Origin: Hydrangea macrophylla
Lineage: Eukaryota; Streptophyta; Magnoliopsida; Cornales; Hydrangeaceae
Reading direction: 5' to 3'
DNA: 64,000 nucleotides
Assembly (NCBI GenBank): GCA_033977485.1
Contig: CM066983.1
Location: forward strand, 61,933,010-61,997,009
How positions within the stretch are numbered: position 1 is the first letter of the stretch; each line of letters opens with the position of its first letter. Below the pieces are notes generated by a model. That model was not told the origin of the DNA. It worked only from the letters and a program-made list of their open reading frames with translations, and made no database searches. Of the stretch, positions 1-10,421 are shown piece after piece. A program made the position numbers and the translations under genes.

Positions 1-157
1 TTCTTACAGCTTGCCTATGCATGCTCGGGTTGCATGCTACTTATGTTTCAATAATTGAACTCGTCCATTTTGACAATTAATCAACAATTTCTATTTTGTC
101 ATATTTTGCAGATTGACCATGGTGTTGTAACGTCCCGAAATCAAAGAGAGCGGAAGA

Positions 158-166
158 AGGGGGGGG

Positions 167-195
<29 letters not shown>
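158..195. repeat. G-run and (GA)n microsatellite
   Basis: A homopolymer G tract leads directly into about 15 GA dinucleotides. This is a simple repeat with no other feature attached. Confidence 0.9.
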
Positions 196-199
<4 letters not shown>

Positions 200-369
200 A
201 AATAGCTCCCATAATGTCTTACAATGAAACCGACACACGGAAATTATTTTTGTTAATTTTTTTTTAAGTAATTATTTTGAAAACAAGGTCTTGAAATGTA
301 TGAAGGGGGTGCTCATTTAAACATTGATATCGCAAAGGGATTATGCTTTTAATCTATGTATTCTGATGA

Positions 370-654
370 AAGTTGGATCAAGCAAAGAAGTTCAATTGAG
401 CGAACTCTGGGCAGAGAGTTCACTCTACAGAAGCTGGATTAAGTAGAGAAAAGTTCGATTGAGCGAACTCTGGGCAGAGAGTTTACTCTACAGAAGTTGG
501 ATTAAGCAGAGAAAAGTTCGATTGAGCGAACTCTGGGCAGAGAGTTCACTCTGCAGAAGATGGATTAAGCAGAGAAAAGTTTGATTGAGCAAACTCTAGG
601 TAAAGAGTTCACTCTACAGAAATTGGATTAAGCAGAAAAAAGTTCAATTGAGGT
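370..654. repeat. 63-bp minisatellite, about 4.6 copies
   Basis: Units start near 372, 433, 496, 559 and 622 (spacing 61, 63, 63, 63). Each unit holds an inverted repeat, GAACTCT and AGAGTTC, separated by about 6 bases, so single strands could form a hairpin. The period is a multiple of three and one frame is open through two units. Other units carry TAG or TGA in that frame, so I do not call it coding. The last unit is cut by the LTR of element A, and the sequence just right of 22743 (GGTGAACAC...) could be the end of that unit. Confidence 0.85.
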
Positions 655-3600
655 TGTGGACACGCGGAATTCCACTCCTTTTGTTTGATTTGAAATTGTT
701 TTGAAAAGGAAAAGCAAAGGTCTATTGAAAACAGATACAGAGTCGACACTTGGTCTTTAGGGAACCAAGAAACCCAATTTGACTAACCCAAACGGATAAA
801 ACGCACCGGGATTTCATAACCAAAGAACTTGGCTCGGGGTTTTGGTATGAGAGAGGAAGGAGCCTTTGTGAAGACTAAAACACCCTCAACTCACCCTGTG
901 TTTCGACGGGCCTCGATTAGCATCCAAATAATCATCTTATACTATGTATGGTTCGACAATTAATACTATGATAGTATATTACATCACACAAGAATTTTGA
1001 AATGGAAGATCAAAAGATAAGATATCATACAATGCAAATGTGAAAGATCACACAAATAAACCTAGGAATAATCGTCTAATCACATATCAAAGAATTAAGT
1101 TTTCCTGATCTAAAGGGGGCATGAATTGTTCTTGAAACAAATAATCAAAGAGATCAAAATATGCTTAGCAAGCTAGAATGATGCATGTTAATCTTTAGGA
1201 AAAAAGACCTCTCAATCCCCGGGATGGATGAGAAAGGATGATTAGATCTAGGGGAAGCATGGACGTGTGATCAAGTTTATTCCTTATAATCTTCTTAGAT
1301 TAGGAGTCACAACAGCCCCAAATCTTGCATGGATGTAATGTATGATCCTAGAATGTGCAAAGGTTGTAGTGTGTTTGTGTACATGGACTTTCTAAAGTGA
1401 CTTAGAAGTCTAAAATATGAATGAATGCATGGAGGAAATCATCATGAGATATGTACAAATGTAGTATGGACCACTTCCTAAGATATGAACTAATTTGGAG
1501 TGCATGTAAGAATCAAATCAAAGAATGAAAGTAAAAGAATGCTTGCTGTGAATAGTGGACAGAATATTGACTTGATCTTGTAGAAATTGAAAAGTAGGGG
1601 TAGAAATGTTTTTAATGCATGATTTTTTTTGGAGATCATCCTTATTGTGTTTAGAACACATATCAAAAAGGCAATCTTCAATAACTATTTTACATATTGA
1701 GAGAAATCATATAAACAATAGAGGTTACTCAGAAACAGTGTCCGTACTGTCTACTGAAATGTTGAAATATCTTAGAAAATGAAAACAAACGATCTAGAGA
1801 CCCATATTATACATAAAGTTCCCTAAGTCACCGAATCAAGGGAAAAATGAGTTGGGACCACTTGTTTGGAAATGTTTTCTGAAAAACAAGTTGAAAGTTA
1901 ACCAAGCTGCTGTGACAGCAAAAAATAGAATGTCTGGAAGGAATGTTTGGGTCAAAATGTAACCCTTCCATGTGTTTCCAAACCAAACCAAAAATCATGG
2001 GTGCTCTCTAATGAGTTAGGAAGACTTTCCAAGTGGTCTTGCATCCATACATTGAGTATTGAGTTCTAGAGAAATCTTTGAACTCAGATCATTCATTATT
2101 TTGAAGATTTTGGGAAGAACTAGGGTTTTATTATTTGAAATCAAAATGAGCGGTTTAAGAGGGGTTTTGAAATAGGGTTTTAAAAGTATATTTTCAGCAC
2201 TAAAATGGAGATTATGACCACTTGAAATATCAACATTTGAACCCATGTCAAGAACCTCCAAGATTATTGGAAAGGTTTGCTTTATTTTGAAAATTACCTC
2301 GAGAATACATAGGGATGTATTGAGGTTATAATCATCATCTATCAAACATGTTTTTGAGGTCAAGAGCTACTATCCATAAGGATTCACTCACCTCAAACTT
2401 CATGTCATCATCTAGATGATAATAAATAGTAAGTAAATAAAGAAAATCAAAAGGAAATGAGGTAAGAAGAGATGAACATTGTATATAAGCAAGCAAATGA
2501 ACAAATCAATAGATGATATTCAATGGTGGAACCACAAGCATTCAACCTCTCATATATGTGTATATGGGTGAGTACATCACTTTCTAACTCATCGGAAACT
2601 CAAAGAAGATGAAGAAGATGGATTGAAACCTCGAAAAAAAAAAGTTTAGTTTTTAGAAAACTAATTGAAACTCACATTTTGGATTGGATTTGGAAGAAGA
2701 AAATCTCTACTTCTTTCTCTCTTTCTCCCTAACTCTCTATATCTCTCTCTAATGGCTTCCAAGTTATTCCCCAAATGGAAGCAAATGGGTCTCCTTTATA
2801 GGCCAAGTTGGGGAGGTATTTTGGGTTTTAAAAAGTCTCTAATTGGTCCAAAATCTTCAGAATTTCAAAACTATGTCGTTTTATTTTTTGAAAATATGAA
2901 TTAAAACCCAAAAATTAACCAAAATTTACAAAAAAAATGAAAAATCACTCAGAGTGCCACCACGGCACTCGGCCACTACCAGCGCGGTAGTCAACCCCCC
3001 TGTTGACCAGAATTTGCATTTTGGCCCCCGGAATTCGAGAAACGGCCCTATTTCGTCCGAAATTCACAGAAAATTCATACGAAATCTAAATTGAGATTGT
3101 GATATACCGTTGGGAAGGTATTGAGGTCTACTTTCCATAAAAAATAGTTTGGAGTTGGGTCACTTTGGAAAGTTTTACGGTATTCACGACAAAAGCCGAA
3201 TTAATCGCATTTTTTAACTTTAGAAATTCATAACAAATTCGTTTTAGATCCAGAAATTATGTGCGATATACCATTGGAAAGCTATTGACCTCTAGTATTT
3301 GATAAAAATATTTCAATGTCGAAAAGGAGATTTGACTTTTGGTCAAACTTGCAGTCAAATCAGTCAAATAGTGCACTTCTAGAAAATTCCAGGAAGTTCT
3401 AGGAGTCTCCAAAAACTGACGTTTCTGTCCGAATTTCTTTTAAAACATATTTTAAGAATTTTCACATGATCTAGGATGATCTTGAAATTTTTGGATGAAT
3501 TCAGATGATTTTGGTCAAACTCTGGTCAAACTTGATCAAATTGGTCGATGGAGACTTTCCGGGAACTTCCGGACTTCCGGGGGTCTTCGGGAGCTTACGA

Positions 3601-3826
3601 TTTCAAATATTTATCTTTTAAAATACTTTTTTTTGTTTGGAACAACATCGAATGATTTCTGAGATTCTGGACCTATCCGGAGAGTTTTGAGCTTTTAGAG
3701 GCATTTTGGTCATTTATTTGATTTCTTGTTAGAGGTAATCTCTGAAAATCCGATCTTTCTAATCATCGAGGTTTGACATGCTTGTGGCCTCCTAAATATG
3801 TTAGTCGACAAAATGGGGTGTCTACA
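655..3826 (-). repeat. 3' LTR of element A (3172 bp)
   Basis: The LTR runs from TGTGGACAC at the left (its 3' end) to GGTGTCTACA at the right (its 5' end). It matches 19785-22743 over nearly its whole length and is related to the LTR of element D at 34844-38258. A candidate TATA box (TATAAAG, minus) is at 2795-2800. Upstream of it, at 2951-2991, are GC-rich near-palindromes of the GTGCC...GGCAC type that the other LTR copy has lost. Confidence 0.92.
2795..2991 (-). promoter_or_regulatory. LTR promoter of element A: GC palindromes upstream of a TATA box
   Basis: Read on the minus strand, two GC-rich inverted repeats (plus-strand GTGCCACCACGGCAC and CACTACCAGCGCGGTAG, 2951-2991) precede TATAAAG (2795-2800) by about 150 bp. 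The order matches the LTR of element D (palindromes 35709-35750, TATA 35893-35900). Transcription would start some 30 bp below the TATA box. The palindromes are degenerate here. Confidence 0.6.
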
Positions 3827-5344
3827 TTTTGCCCCTCTTTGGCATGAACTTGCGAGACAACGTATGTCGCAAGCGAGTGCCAAAGCTTTGAAGAGACAGG
3901 TCTTTTGGAGGCTAAAAGATTTAGGATAAAAACAAGTGCGTTGCAAAAAATTTCAAGAGAAAGAAACCAATGTTGAGCCTAGTATTGGTCGTGCTCTGCG
4001 TGAGCTGCCTGCGTATCCCAAGGGGAATTAGACCAAGACGTAGTTCGGGGCACAAAGAAATAAAACATGCAAATACACAACAATCAGGCGGATGCTATCT
4101 GGGCATGATGCTATGTTATGAGAATGATATGCAATGCATGGATGTGATATGAATTGTGTCCTGAGTCCTATCATGTCTAGTGTTCTGATCTTAGTATGAA
4201 CTGGTGCTGTGGGGTGTACCACTCTGAGTGGACATGTGTTGTGCCTGTGTTGTATTCTAAAGGGCTTGTGGTCCTAGTACATGTGTTATGTGTATTCGCC
4301 ACTCTCAGTGGGCTTGGTGATTTATGCTTCACTACGACTAATAGACTTTTGAAGGATCTCGACCCGGGGGTCTTACCCAAGGAAGAGCGTTGGTGCTCAA
4401 AGTGACACCACTGTCATGTTATGCCCAATTTGTTGTGTTGGGTGAAGTGACCCTCTAGAGTTGACTTGTGTTCCCCTTAATCATGATGATATGGACTCGA
4501 TGACTCTCAGATTCTCAACAGTGCTTCTCAAATTTTAATGATGATCCTCAATTCTCAACGGTGCTTATGTTGTTCCTCAATTCTTTGACAGTGTTTCTCA
4601 GTGCTTCTTAATTCTCAATGGTGTTCTTCAAATCTTAATAATGCTCCTCAAATAATCAACGATGCTCCTCGACTTTTGAATAAATCTGATGCTCCTCAAC
4701 ACATCTGATGTTCCTCAACTCTTTAACAATACTTCTCAACTGTTTTGATGTTCCTCGATGCTCCAATAATGCTTCTCAACTCTTCTGATGTTCCTCGACG
4801 CTCCAATAATGCTTATCAACTCTCTTGATGTTCCTCGATGCTCCTCTAATCTCTGGGTTCTAAAACATCCTCACAAAAACATCTCATTAGCAAAGTTGGA
4901 CTCTGAGCCATAAAATACCTCAACAATACATCTTATCAACACATCTAGACTCTGGGCCATAAAATACCTCAACAACACGTCTTATGAACACATCTAGACT
5001 CTGGGCCACAAAACAACTCAACAACACATCTTATCAAAACATCTAGACTTTGAGCCCTAAAACACCTCAACAACACATCTCATCGACACACCTCATCAAC
5101 ACATCAGCAATAGTTTCTTGGTGTTGGCAATATTTCATCCGATCAGCCGCCTTGAGAAACAACTATCGGTTTATAGTTTGCAACCACTTACGAGTTTATG
5201 CCACTCGTACTTGGGACACTTCTCATGTTGCGACCTTGACTAGTGTAGTAATAATGTTTGGTACTTCTGCTTGTATCCAAAGTTTTTTATAATTGGGAAT
5301 CACCTTTAACCCACACATTTGAGACCATCAGGACAAATGGACTT
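3827..5344 (-). other. Element A: PPT and distal 3' UTR with tandem repeats
   Basis: On the minus strand the purine tract AGAGGGGCAAAA (3829-3840) lies directly before the 3' LTR and is the likely plus-strand primer. Further out, 4680-4850 is a degenerate array of about 42 bp built on GATGTTCCTCGA. 4890-5100 is a 49-bp array with anchors near 4899, 4948, 4997 and 5046. A copy of the conserved 3'-UTR motif shared by all Tat elements here (GAACTACGT...TACGTAGGCA type, rc) lies at about 4005-4055. No gene is seen. Element B interrupts the region at 5344. Confidence 0.75.
4890..5100. repeat. 49-bp tandem array in the 3' UTR of element A
   Basis: The anchor GACTCTGGGCC recurs near 4899, 4948, 4997 and 5046 with small substitutions, giving a 49-bp period over about four units. 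The neighbouring 4680-4850 carries a different repeat of about 42 bp. Tandem arrays just upstream of the 3' LTR are known from plant Tat/Ogre elements and can seed satellites. Confidence 0.75.
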
Positions 5345-6525
5345 TGTTGGCCCAAAATGGAAACCTTAGAGGGGGGGTGAATAAGGTTTTAAAAACTAAT
5401 TTATCAATTTTTCAAATTGAATGCCCAATAAGAGAAATCACAAAAGCAAAGTAAAGAGCAAGAGAAGAGATATTATGCAAACCGATTTTTAGGTGGTTCG
5501 GGAAACCGCACGCCGCGCCCTACTTCCACCCCTCAAGAACACCTCTTGAGGATTTCACTATCACAATCTCCTTCGGGTGAAGATTAAACCCTTACAATCT
5601 CTTCAAGGAAGAAAATCATCTTCACTTGAACTAGGGTTACACCAACCCTTAATACACACAACCTTTATAAATAAGAGTTGATACAAGAATATGAAGACTC
5701 TCTCAATAGAGTAGATGAATACAGGATTTTAGCTTCATAATAAATTGCTCTTAAGATATATAAATGAAGACTAGAGCAATAGAATTTATGATCTCACCAA
5801 ACTAGGGCTCAAGGAATAAATGTGATGAAGTTTTATGGTTTGATTTTTTCAAAAAAGTGTCTTAAATGAAGTTCAAATAAATGTATTTATAGCTTCCTTT
5901 GGATTTCCAACCATTGGAAGTAGTTGGGAGAAATTAATGCTTCATTAAATGCAGTTAACTAGCCGTTGCTGTGTTTATCGCAGTCATTCAGTCGACTGAC
6001 TTCACAGGGCAGTCGACTGCTTTTCAAAAGGGTATAGTAAAATACAAAGATCAGTCGACTGCATCGCGAGGGCAGTCGACTGGATTGTACACATATAATA
6101 TCTCTGTGTACTCAGGTCGACTATTCAGTCGACTGGATGATCAGTCGACTGGAATGACTTCATAGTCAACTGCTCTTTGCAGATTTTCAAAGGTAGGTTG
6201 GGTTATCTATTTGAAACCTTTTTCCAATCAAATTTGAGCCCTTAAGTAAGATGTTCACATAAATAAATTGCTTACATAGAGTCCTAAAACAATGATTAAA
6301 AAAAGATTCTTCAACTTGTAAAGCTCCGTTTGGCTTGAAACTAATTGAGCACAAAACATCAAGACTTTATGTAATGAGAAGATATATGATCAAGTGAACA
6401 TGTATTGATGTATGATGTTTCCTGCGACTTAATCAACCAAAGATAATTAGAAAATACAACTAAGTAGTTTGTTAATCATCAAAATTATCCATTTAATCTA
6501 GTGGAATAGCACTTTGGGGCTAACA
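5345..6525 (-). repeat. 3' LTR of element B (1181 bp)
   Basis: TGTTGGCCC at the left is the 3' end on the minus strand and GGGGCTAACA at the right the 5' end, giving TG...CA termini. It is nearly identical to 13847-15026. It contains a TATA box (TATAAATA, minus) at 5884-5891 and a palindrome cluster at 5989-6171 upstream of it. Confidence 0.96.
5884..6171 (-). promoter_or_regulatory. B LTR promoter: CAGTCGACTG cluster upstream of TATA
   Basis: Six perfect copies of the 10-bp palindrome CAGTCGACTG lie at 5989, 6010, 6052, 6073, 6126 and 6142 (first base), plus degenerate copies at about 6115 and 6162. On the minus strand they end about 100 bp upstream of TATAAATA (5884-5891). The other LTR has the same arrangement at 14385-14672. 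Degenerate copies differ mostly at the central CpG (TCG to TCA or TTG), as expected for methylation decay. Clustered palindromes upstream of a TATA box suggest binding sites for a dimeric factor; this is inference. Confidence 0.75.
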
Positions 6526-6539
6526 ATCTCCCCCTTTTT
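6526..6539 (-). other. Polypurine tract of element B
   Basis: On the minus strand AAAAAGGGGGAGAT directly precedes the 3' LTR, within the CATCATCAAAAAGGGGGAG context characteristic of SIRE elements. It primes plus-strand DNA synthesis. 6540-6986, between it and the accessory ORF, holds no gene that I can see. Confidence 0.92.
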
Positions 6540-6986
6540 GATGATGACAAACTACTTATTGCCCATGAAAAACAACAATACAAACAATTAATGATCTCAC
6601 TTGTTTTACAAAACAAACACAAGATAAACACAAGACATTATATACAAGACATTATTGTTTGCAACTTTTATCCCCCTTTGGCATCAACAAAAACAGAGAA
6701 AGAGGCAGAGCTCCTCCTAGGATGATGCAAGGATAGGTGTGGTTGGGTCGGAAATAAAAAAAAATCATCATATTTCCGAATATAACAACAAACAACACTA
6801 GAGATTATATTAACATAAAAGTTTGTCATATACAGCCAAAAGATAAAACTATACAGTCAAAAGAGAGTTACAGAACAAACTAAATATGTCAAGATCCAAA
6901 AAGAATTGTAAGATCAGTAAATTTGCAAAATTACAATGACCATTCATCTACCCAATACCTTGTCCAACACACCAAGAACGAAAAAA

Positions 6987-8285
6987 TCAAAAGTGTAAGC
7001 GAGTCCGAATAATACGAATCTCCTCACGAGCATCATCAACAGAAGCCTGAAGAGACGATAGACGACGATCAAGAAGCTCTTGAGTAGCAGCAGTAGAAGT
7101 GCACAAAGTATCCAAAGAGCCACCAATCTCAAAAACATCGGCTCGTAAGGAAGCGATTGCGCGCTGATGAAGCTCAACTGCCTCCTGTTGAGAGGAAGAT
7201 AAGGAAGCCTGCATAGTCTCAAGAGACTGGGTGTGAGAGACAGAGAGAGAAGAGATGGAGGTAGAGAGGCTCAGAACTTGAGCGGAAAGAATGGATAGCT
7301 GTTCCAAGATGTCAGGAGCGGGTGTATCAGCAGCAGGTGGAGGTGGAGGAGTGGAAGATGAAGACGGATGAGAAGAAGGAGTAGGAATGGAAGGGGTAGA
7401 AGCAGTAGGTGTTGTGGGATCAGCAGAGACCTTGGGAACAAAAGCATTTCCCACGAGTTTGTATCCCATCAGGGATAGTATAGTGGAGTAGTAGAAGTCA
7501 GTGGAAATAGGGTCACGACGATCAAATTCATCCTCCAAGGGAACCTTGAAGTGACGAAAAACAGTAGTTAAAGCAAAGCCATAAGGCAACGAACTGGTTT
7601 TGGACTTCTTTTGACATTCACAAATGTGGCGACAAAAGAGATACGGCAAATCATAAGTTTTATTTTCAAGAAGGCACCAAATTAAAAAGACATCCAAGAA
7701 AGAGACAGAGTCTCGACCTCCAGCACGGGGCAGAAGTGTATAAGTGAGAAGATGGTGAATAAGACGTGCCTCAAAGGTTAGGGCAGAAGCCTTAGGCTTC
7801 ACGGGATAAGACAACTCATTGTTGTCGGTGATAAGACGGCAAGTTGTGAGAGGGTCGAACCAGTGCCCTTGATTCCAAGTGTTAATGTTATATTCAGAAA
7901 TATCACCACGACGGATATGAAAAATAGAAGAAACAGATTCGGGATTTAGATGAATTTTAATACCACGAAAAAATGAATTAAGGGTGTCAGCACGATGTCC
8001 AAAGGTCATATTACAGTAAAATTCCTTAACAATTGTGGGATAGCATGGTTGACTAAGACTAGTAAAGAGATGCCATCCTAAACGTTTTAGAAGAAATCTT
8101 AGTCGAAGATTAGCGGATTTAGAAAAAGGAATGGGAAGAATCTTACCAAACACTACATTCCTGTGAGAGAAGACTTCGTCAAAGCTTTCCTGTTCCTCTT
8201 GAGTAGGGAAGCGCTTGGCTTTGGTTGCCTGAGGAGCAGAGGATGGTCCACTTGCAGGGGTTTTCCTTTTGAGTTTGGGAGCCAT
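6987..8285 (-). CDS. Element B accessory ORF, putative plant transposon protein domain, coiled-coil C-terminus
   Basis: An intact ORF of 432 residues from the ATG at 8285; the frame is open further upstream to 8579, but that part looks like untranslated CT-rich leader. Residues 1-30 are basic (MAPKLKRK...), possibly a nuclear signal. The middle (about 35-285) contains FYCNMTF, FFRGIKIHLNPESV and a PYLFCRHI...LPYGFALTTVFRHF stretch, resembling the plant-specific 'putative plant transposon protein' family (PF20167-like, from memory). Residues about 286-325 are rich in Pro, Ser and Thr, and 325-432 look like a heptad coiled coil. It sits after pol on the same strand. It is uninterrupted while gag-pol of the same element is broken. 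Homologous segments occur in element X at 31106-32647. Function is unknown; DNA binding is a guess. Confidence 0.8.
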   Translation of the reverse strand: MAPKLKRKTPASGPSSAPQATKAKRFPTQEEQESFDEVFSHRNVVFGKILPIPFSKSANLRLRFLLKRLGWHLFTSLSQPCYPTIVKEFYCNMTFGHRADTLNSFFRGIKIHLNPESVSSIFHIRRGDISEYNINTWNQGHWFDPLTTCRLITDNNELSYPVKPKASALTFEARLIHHLLTYTLLPRAGGRDSVSFLDVFLIWCLLENKTYDLPYLFCRHICECQKKSKTSSLPYGFALTTVFRHFKVPLEDEFDRRDPISTDFYYSTILSLMGYKLVGNAFVPKVSADPTTPTASTPSIPTPSSHPSSSSTPPPPPAADTPAPDILEQLSILSAQVLSLSTSISSLSVSHTQSLETMQASLSSSQQEAVELHQRAIASLRADVFEIGGSLDTLCTSTAATQELLDRRLSSLQASVDDAREEIRIIRTRLHF

Positions 8286-8339
8286 GATATACCAGAAAGG
8301 AGGGTTTGGATAGCGAGAGAGAACGAGGGAACAGAGATG

Positions 8340-8480
8340 ATGTAGGGACGCAGAGAGAGAGAGAGAGAGAGGAGGGAGAGCGAGATAAAGAGGTCCAGGG
8401 AGAATAAGGGAGAGGGGGAAGAAGAAAAATGAGGGAAAGAAAAGAGAAGACAAGGAGGATTGGGATGGGAAAGAAAGGAA
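8340..8480 (-). repeat. CT-rich leader (Y-patch-like) of the accessory ORF
   Basis: On the minus strand this is a pyrimidine-rich stretch with a (CT)n run at about 8350-8372, lying between the TATA box (8545-8553) and the ATG (8285). Pyrimidine patches downstream of TATA are a feature of plant core promoters, so the ORF probably has its own transcription start. Confidence 0.6.
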
Positions 8481-8544
8481 TGAAGAGGGAAAAAAAATTG
8501 CCGAAGAAAAGAACAGGTAGAGAAATAAGAGAAATGAAGGCGCG

Positions 8545-8878
8545 ATATATATAGAATATAAGGAAGCAGTCGACTGCATCGCATAAGCAGTCGACTGAAG
8601 ATCGAATTAGGGCTCAGAAAAATTGGGGCTAACAGAGTCTCAGTCGACGCCGTAGTCGACTGAAGTAGGCAGGGATAAAAACAGTCGACTGCCCAGTCGA
8701 CGGGAGTGGGCAGGGATTGAGTATATAAAAACAATCGACGCCTTCGTCGACGGGAGTAGGCAGGGATTTAGTGTGTAAAAATAGTCGACGCCTCAGTCGA
8801 CTGATTTGATCAGAAACAAGGAGTCAAAGGAAAAAAAGGAAAGGAACCAGTCGACTGTTACGGGAATCCAGTCGACTG
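8545..8878 (-). promoter_or_regulatory. Accessory-ORF promoter of element B: CAGTCGACTG cluster plus TATA
   Basis: On the minus strand TATATATA (8545-8553) lies about 260 bp upstream of the ATG at 8285. Immediately upstream are perfect CAGTCGACTG palindromes starting at 8567, 8588, 8682, 8794, 8848 and 8869, with several near copies (e.g. CAGTCGACGG 8694, TAGTCGACTG 8653). The same palindrome occupies the same position relative to TATA in both LTRs of this element. No ORF spans the stretch 8579-8927. The TATA assignment is by sequence only. Confidence 0.7.
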
Positions 8879-8927
8879 CTTTGGTTAAAAATACAAAGAA
8901 GGAGTAAGTCAGTCCAGATACTGAATT

Positions 8928-10421
8928 TTAAAGCAAATCACTCAAGCAAGACAAACCTAATTCTCTTCTAATAACACAAAAGCGTTCTTCGGGAAGAGGT
9001 TTTGTGAAAATATCAGCCCATTGACGATCGGTGTTGATGAAAACAAGATCAACATCCCCCTTTTGAACATGATCGCGAATAAAATGATGGCAAATTTCAA
9101 TGTGTTTAGTCCTTGAGTGTTGGATAGGATTTTTGGATAAACATATGGCGCTAGAATTATCACAATTTATAGGAATATGATCATAATAAAGTCCAAAATC
9201 TTCTAATTGTTGTTTCATATAAAGTGTTTGAGCACAACAACTTCCAGCAGCTATATATTCGACTTCGGCCGTGGATAGAGCTACTGAATTTTGTTTCTTG
9301 CTAAACCATGAGACAAGCGAGTGTCCTAAGAAATGACATGTGCCACTAGTACTTTTACGATCAATTTTACAACCGGCAAAATCCGCATCCGAAAAACTTG
9401 TTAATTCAAAAGAAGTATTTTTAGGATACCAAAGACCTAAGTCTATAGTACCTAGAAGATAACAAAAAATACGTTTAACCGCAATGACATGTGATTCCTT
9501 GGGTGAAGCTTGAAATCTAGCACAAAGGCATACGCTAAACATGATATCCGGTCTACTTGCGGTGAGATTCAATAGACTACCAATCATTCCCCGAAAAAGC
9601 TTACAATCTACCAGCTTGCCGGTTTCGTCTTTATCAAGTTTTAAAGTATAACTCATAGAGGTTTGAAAAACTTTGCTTCCTTCCAATCCAAATCTTTTTA
9701 AAAGATCTTTAATATACTTGGATTGATTTATGAAGATGCCATCTTTATGTTGTTTTATTTGAAGTCCAAGAAAGAAGTTTAGCTCCCCCATCAAACTCAT
9801 TTCAAATTCATTTTGCATACATGATGCAAATTCTTCACACATCTTCTCATTTGTAGCTCCAAAGATAATATCGTCCACGTAAATTTGAACAAGCAAGATA
9901 TCTTCATTTGAGGTTTTAACAAAAAGAGTAGTATCAATTTTTCCTCGATTGAAACCAATATCAATAAGATATTTACTCAATCTATCATACCAAGCACGTG
10001 GAGCTGGTTTTAAACCATATAAAGCTTTTGTGAGTTTAAAAACATGATCCGGAAGATGTGGATTTTCAAAACCGGGGGGTTGTTTAACATAGACTTCCTC
10101 GGAGATAAAGCCATTTAAAAATGCACTTTTCACATCCATTTGAAAAAGTTTGAAATTTTTATAACAAGCAAAGGAAAGAAGCATCCTAATAGCTTCGAGT
10201 CTAGCTACGGGAGCATAGGTCTCCTCAAAGTCTATACCTTCTTCTTGATTGTAGCCTTGGGCAACCAATCTAGCCTTGTTTCTCACAACAATGCCGGATT
10301 CATCCTTTTTGTTTCGAAAAACCCATTTTGTTCCAATAATAGTGTGATCAATAGGTTTAGGAACAAGAGTCCAAACTTCATTTCTCTCAAATTGATTGAG
10401 CTCTTCTTGCATAGCCAATAA
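8928..10421 (-). pseudogene. Element B pol: Copia reverse transcriptase and RNase H
   Basis: The C-terminal part of the Copia polyprotein, about 497 codons. RT motifs are present: [26 protein letters not shown] and the catalytic [10 protein letters not shown]. RNase H follows with [17 protein letters not shown] and [13 protein letters not shown], carrying the acidic residues. It ends in the usual [10 protein letters not shown] stretch and a stop at 8928. It is in frame with the upstream protease-integrase segment, from which one TGA (10422-10424) separates it, where the family has Trp (TGG to TGA). This segment by itself looks intact. Confidence 0.93.

Larger units (their letters stand above)
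1..654. other. Left flank of element A; no gene recognised
   Basis: This is the sequence into which element A inserted. I see no gene in it. It holds a G-run followed by a GA microsatellite (about 158-195) and, at its right edge, a 63-bp minisatellite interrupted by the LTR of A. A string similar to the start of some Gypsy LTRs (GTAACGTCCCG, about 126-136) is present, but nothing else confirms an element boundary there. It may be older transposon sequence continuous with the DNA right of 22743. Confidence 0.5.

Noticed and set aside
1..130. Possible host exon (acceptor-like TTTTGCAG before an ATG)
   Set aside because: The frame is short and no homology or partner exon is recognisable.
370..654. 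21-residue peptide repeat encoded by the 63-bp minisatellite
   Set aside because: Two of the units carry stops (TAG, TGA) in that frame and there is no flanking coding sequence.
2665..2904. 79-codon plus-strand ORF in the A LTR, also present at 21814-22053
   Set aside because: It runs antisense to the LTR across its TATA region. Conservation between the two copies is explained by LTR identity, and no protein motif is seen.
4177..4405. Overlapping 60-70 codon ORFs on both strands in the A 3' UTR
   Set aside because: No motif, mutually exclusive frames, and located in untranslated sequence next to the PPT.
8286..8579. N-terminal extension of the element B accessory ORF
   Set aside because: The stretch is CT-rich low-complexity sequence between TATA and the ATG at 8285 and encodes only Leu/Ser/Phe/Pro; it is more likely the untranslated leader.
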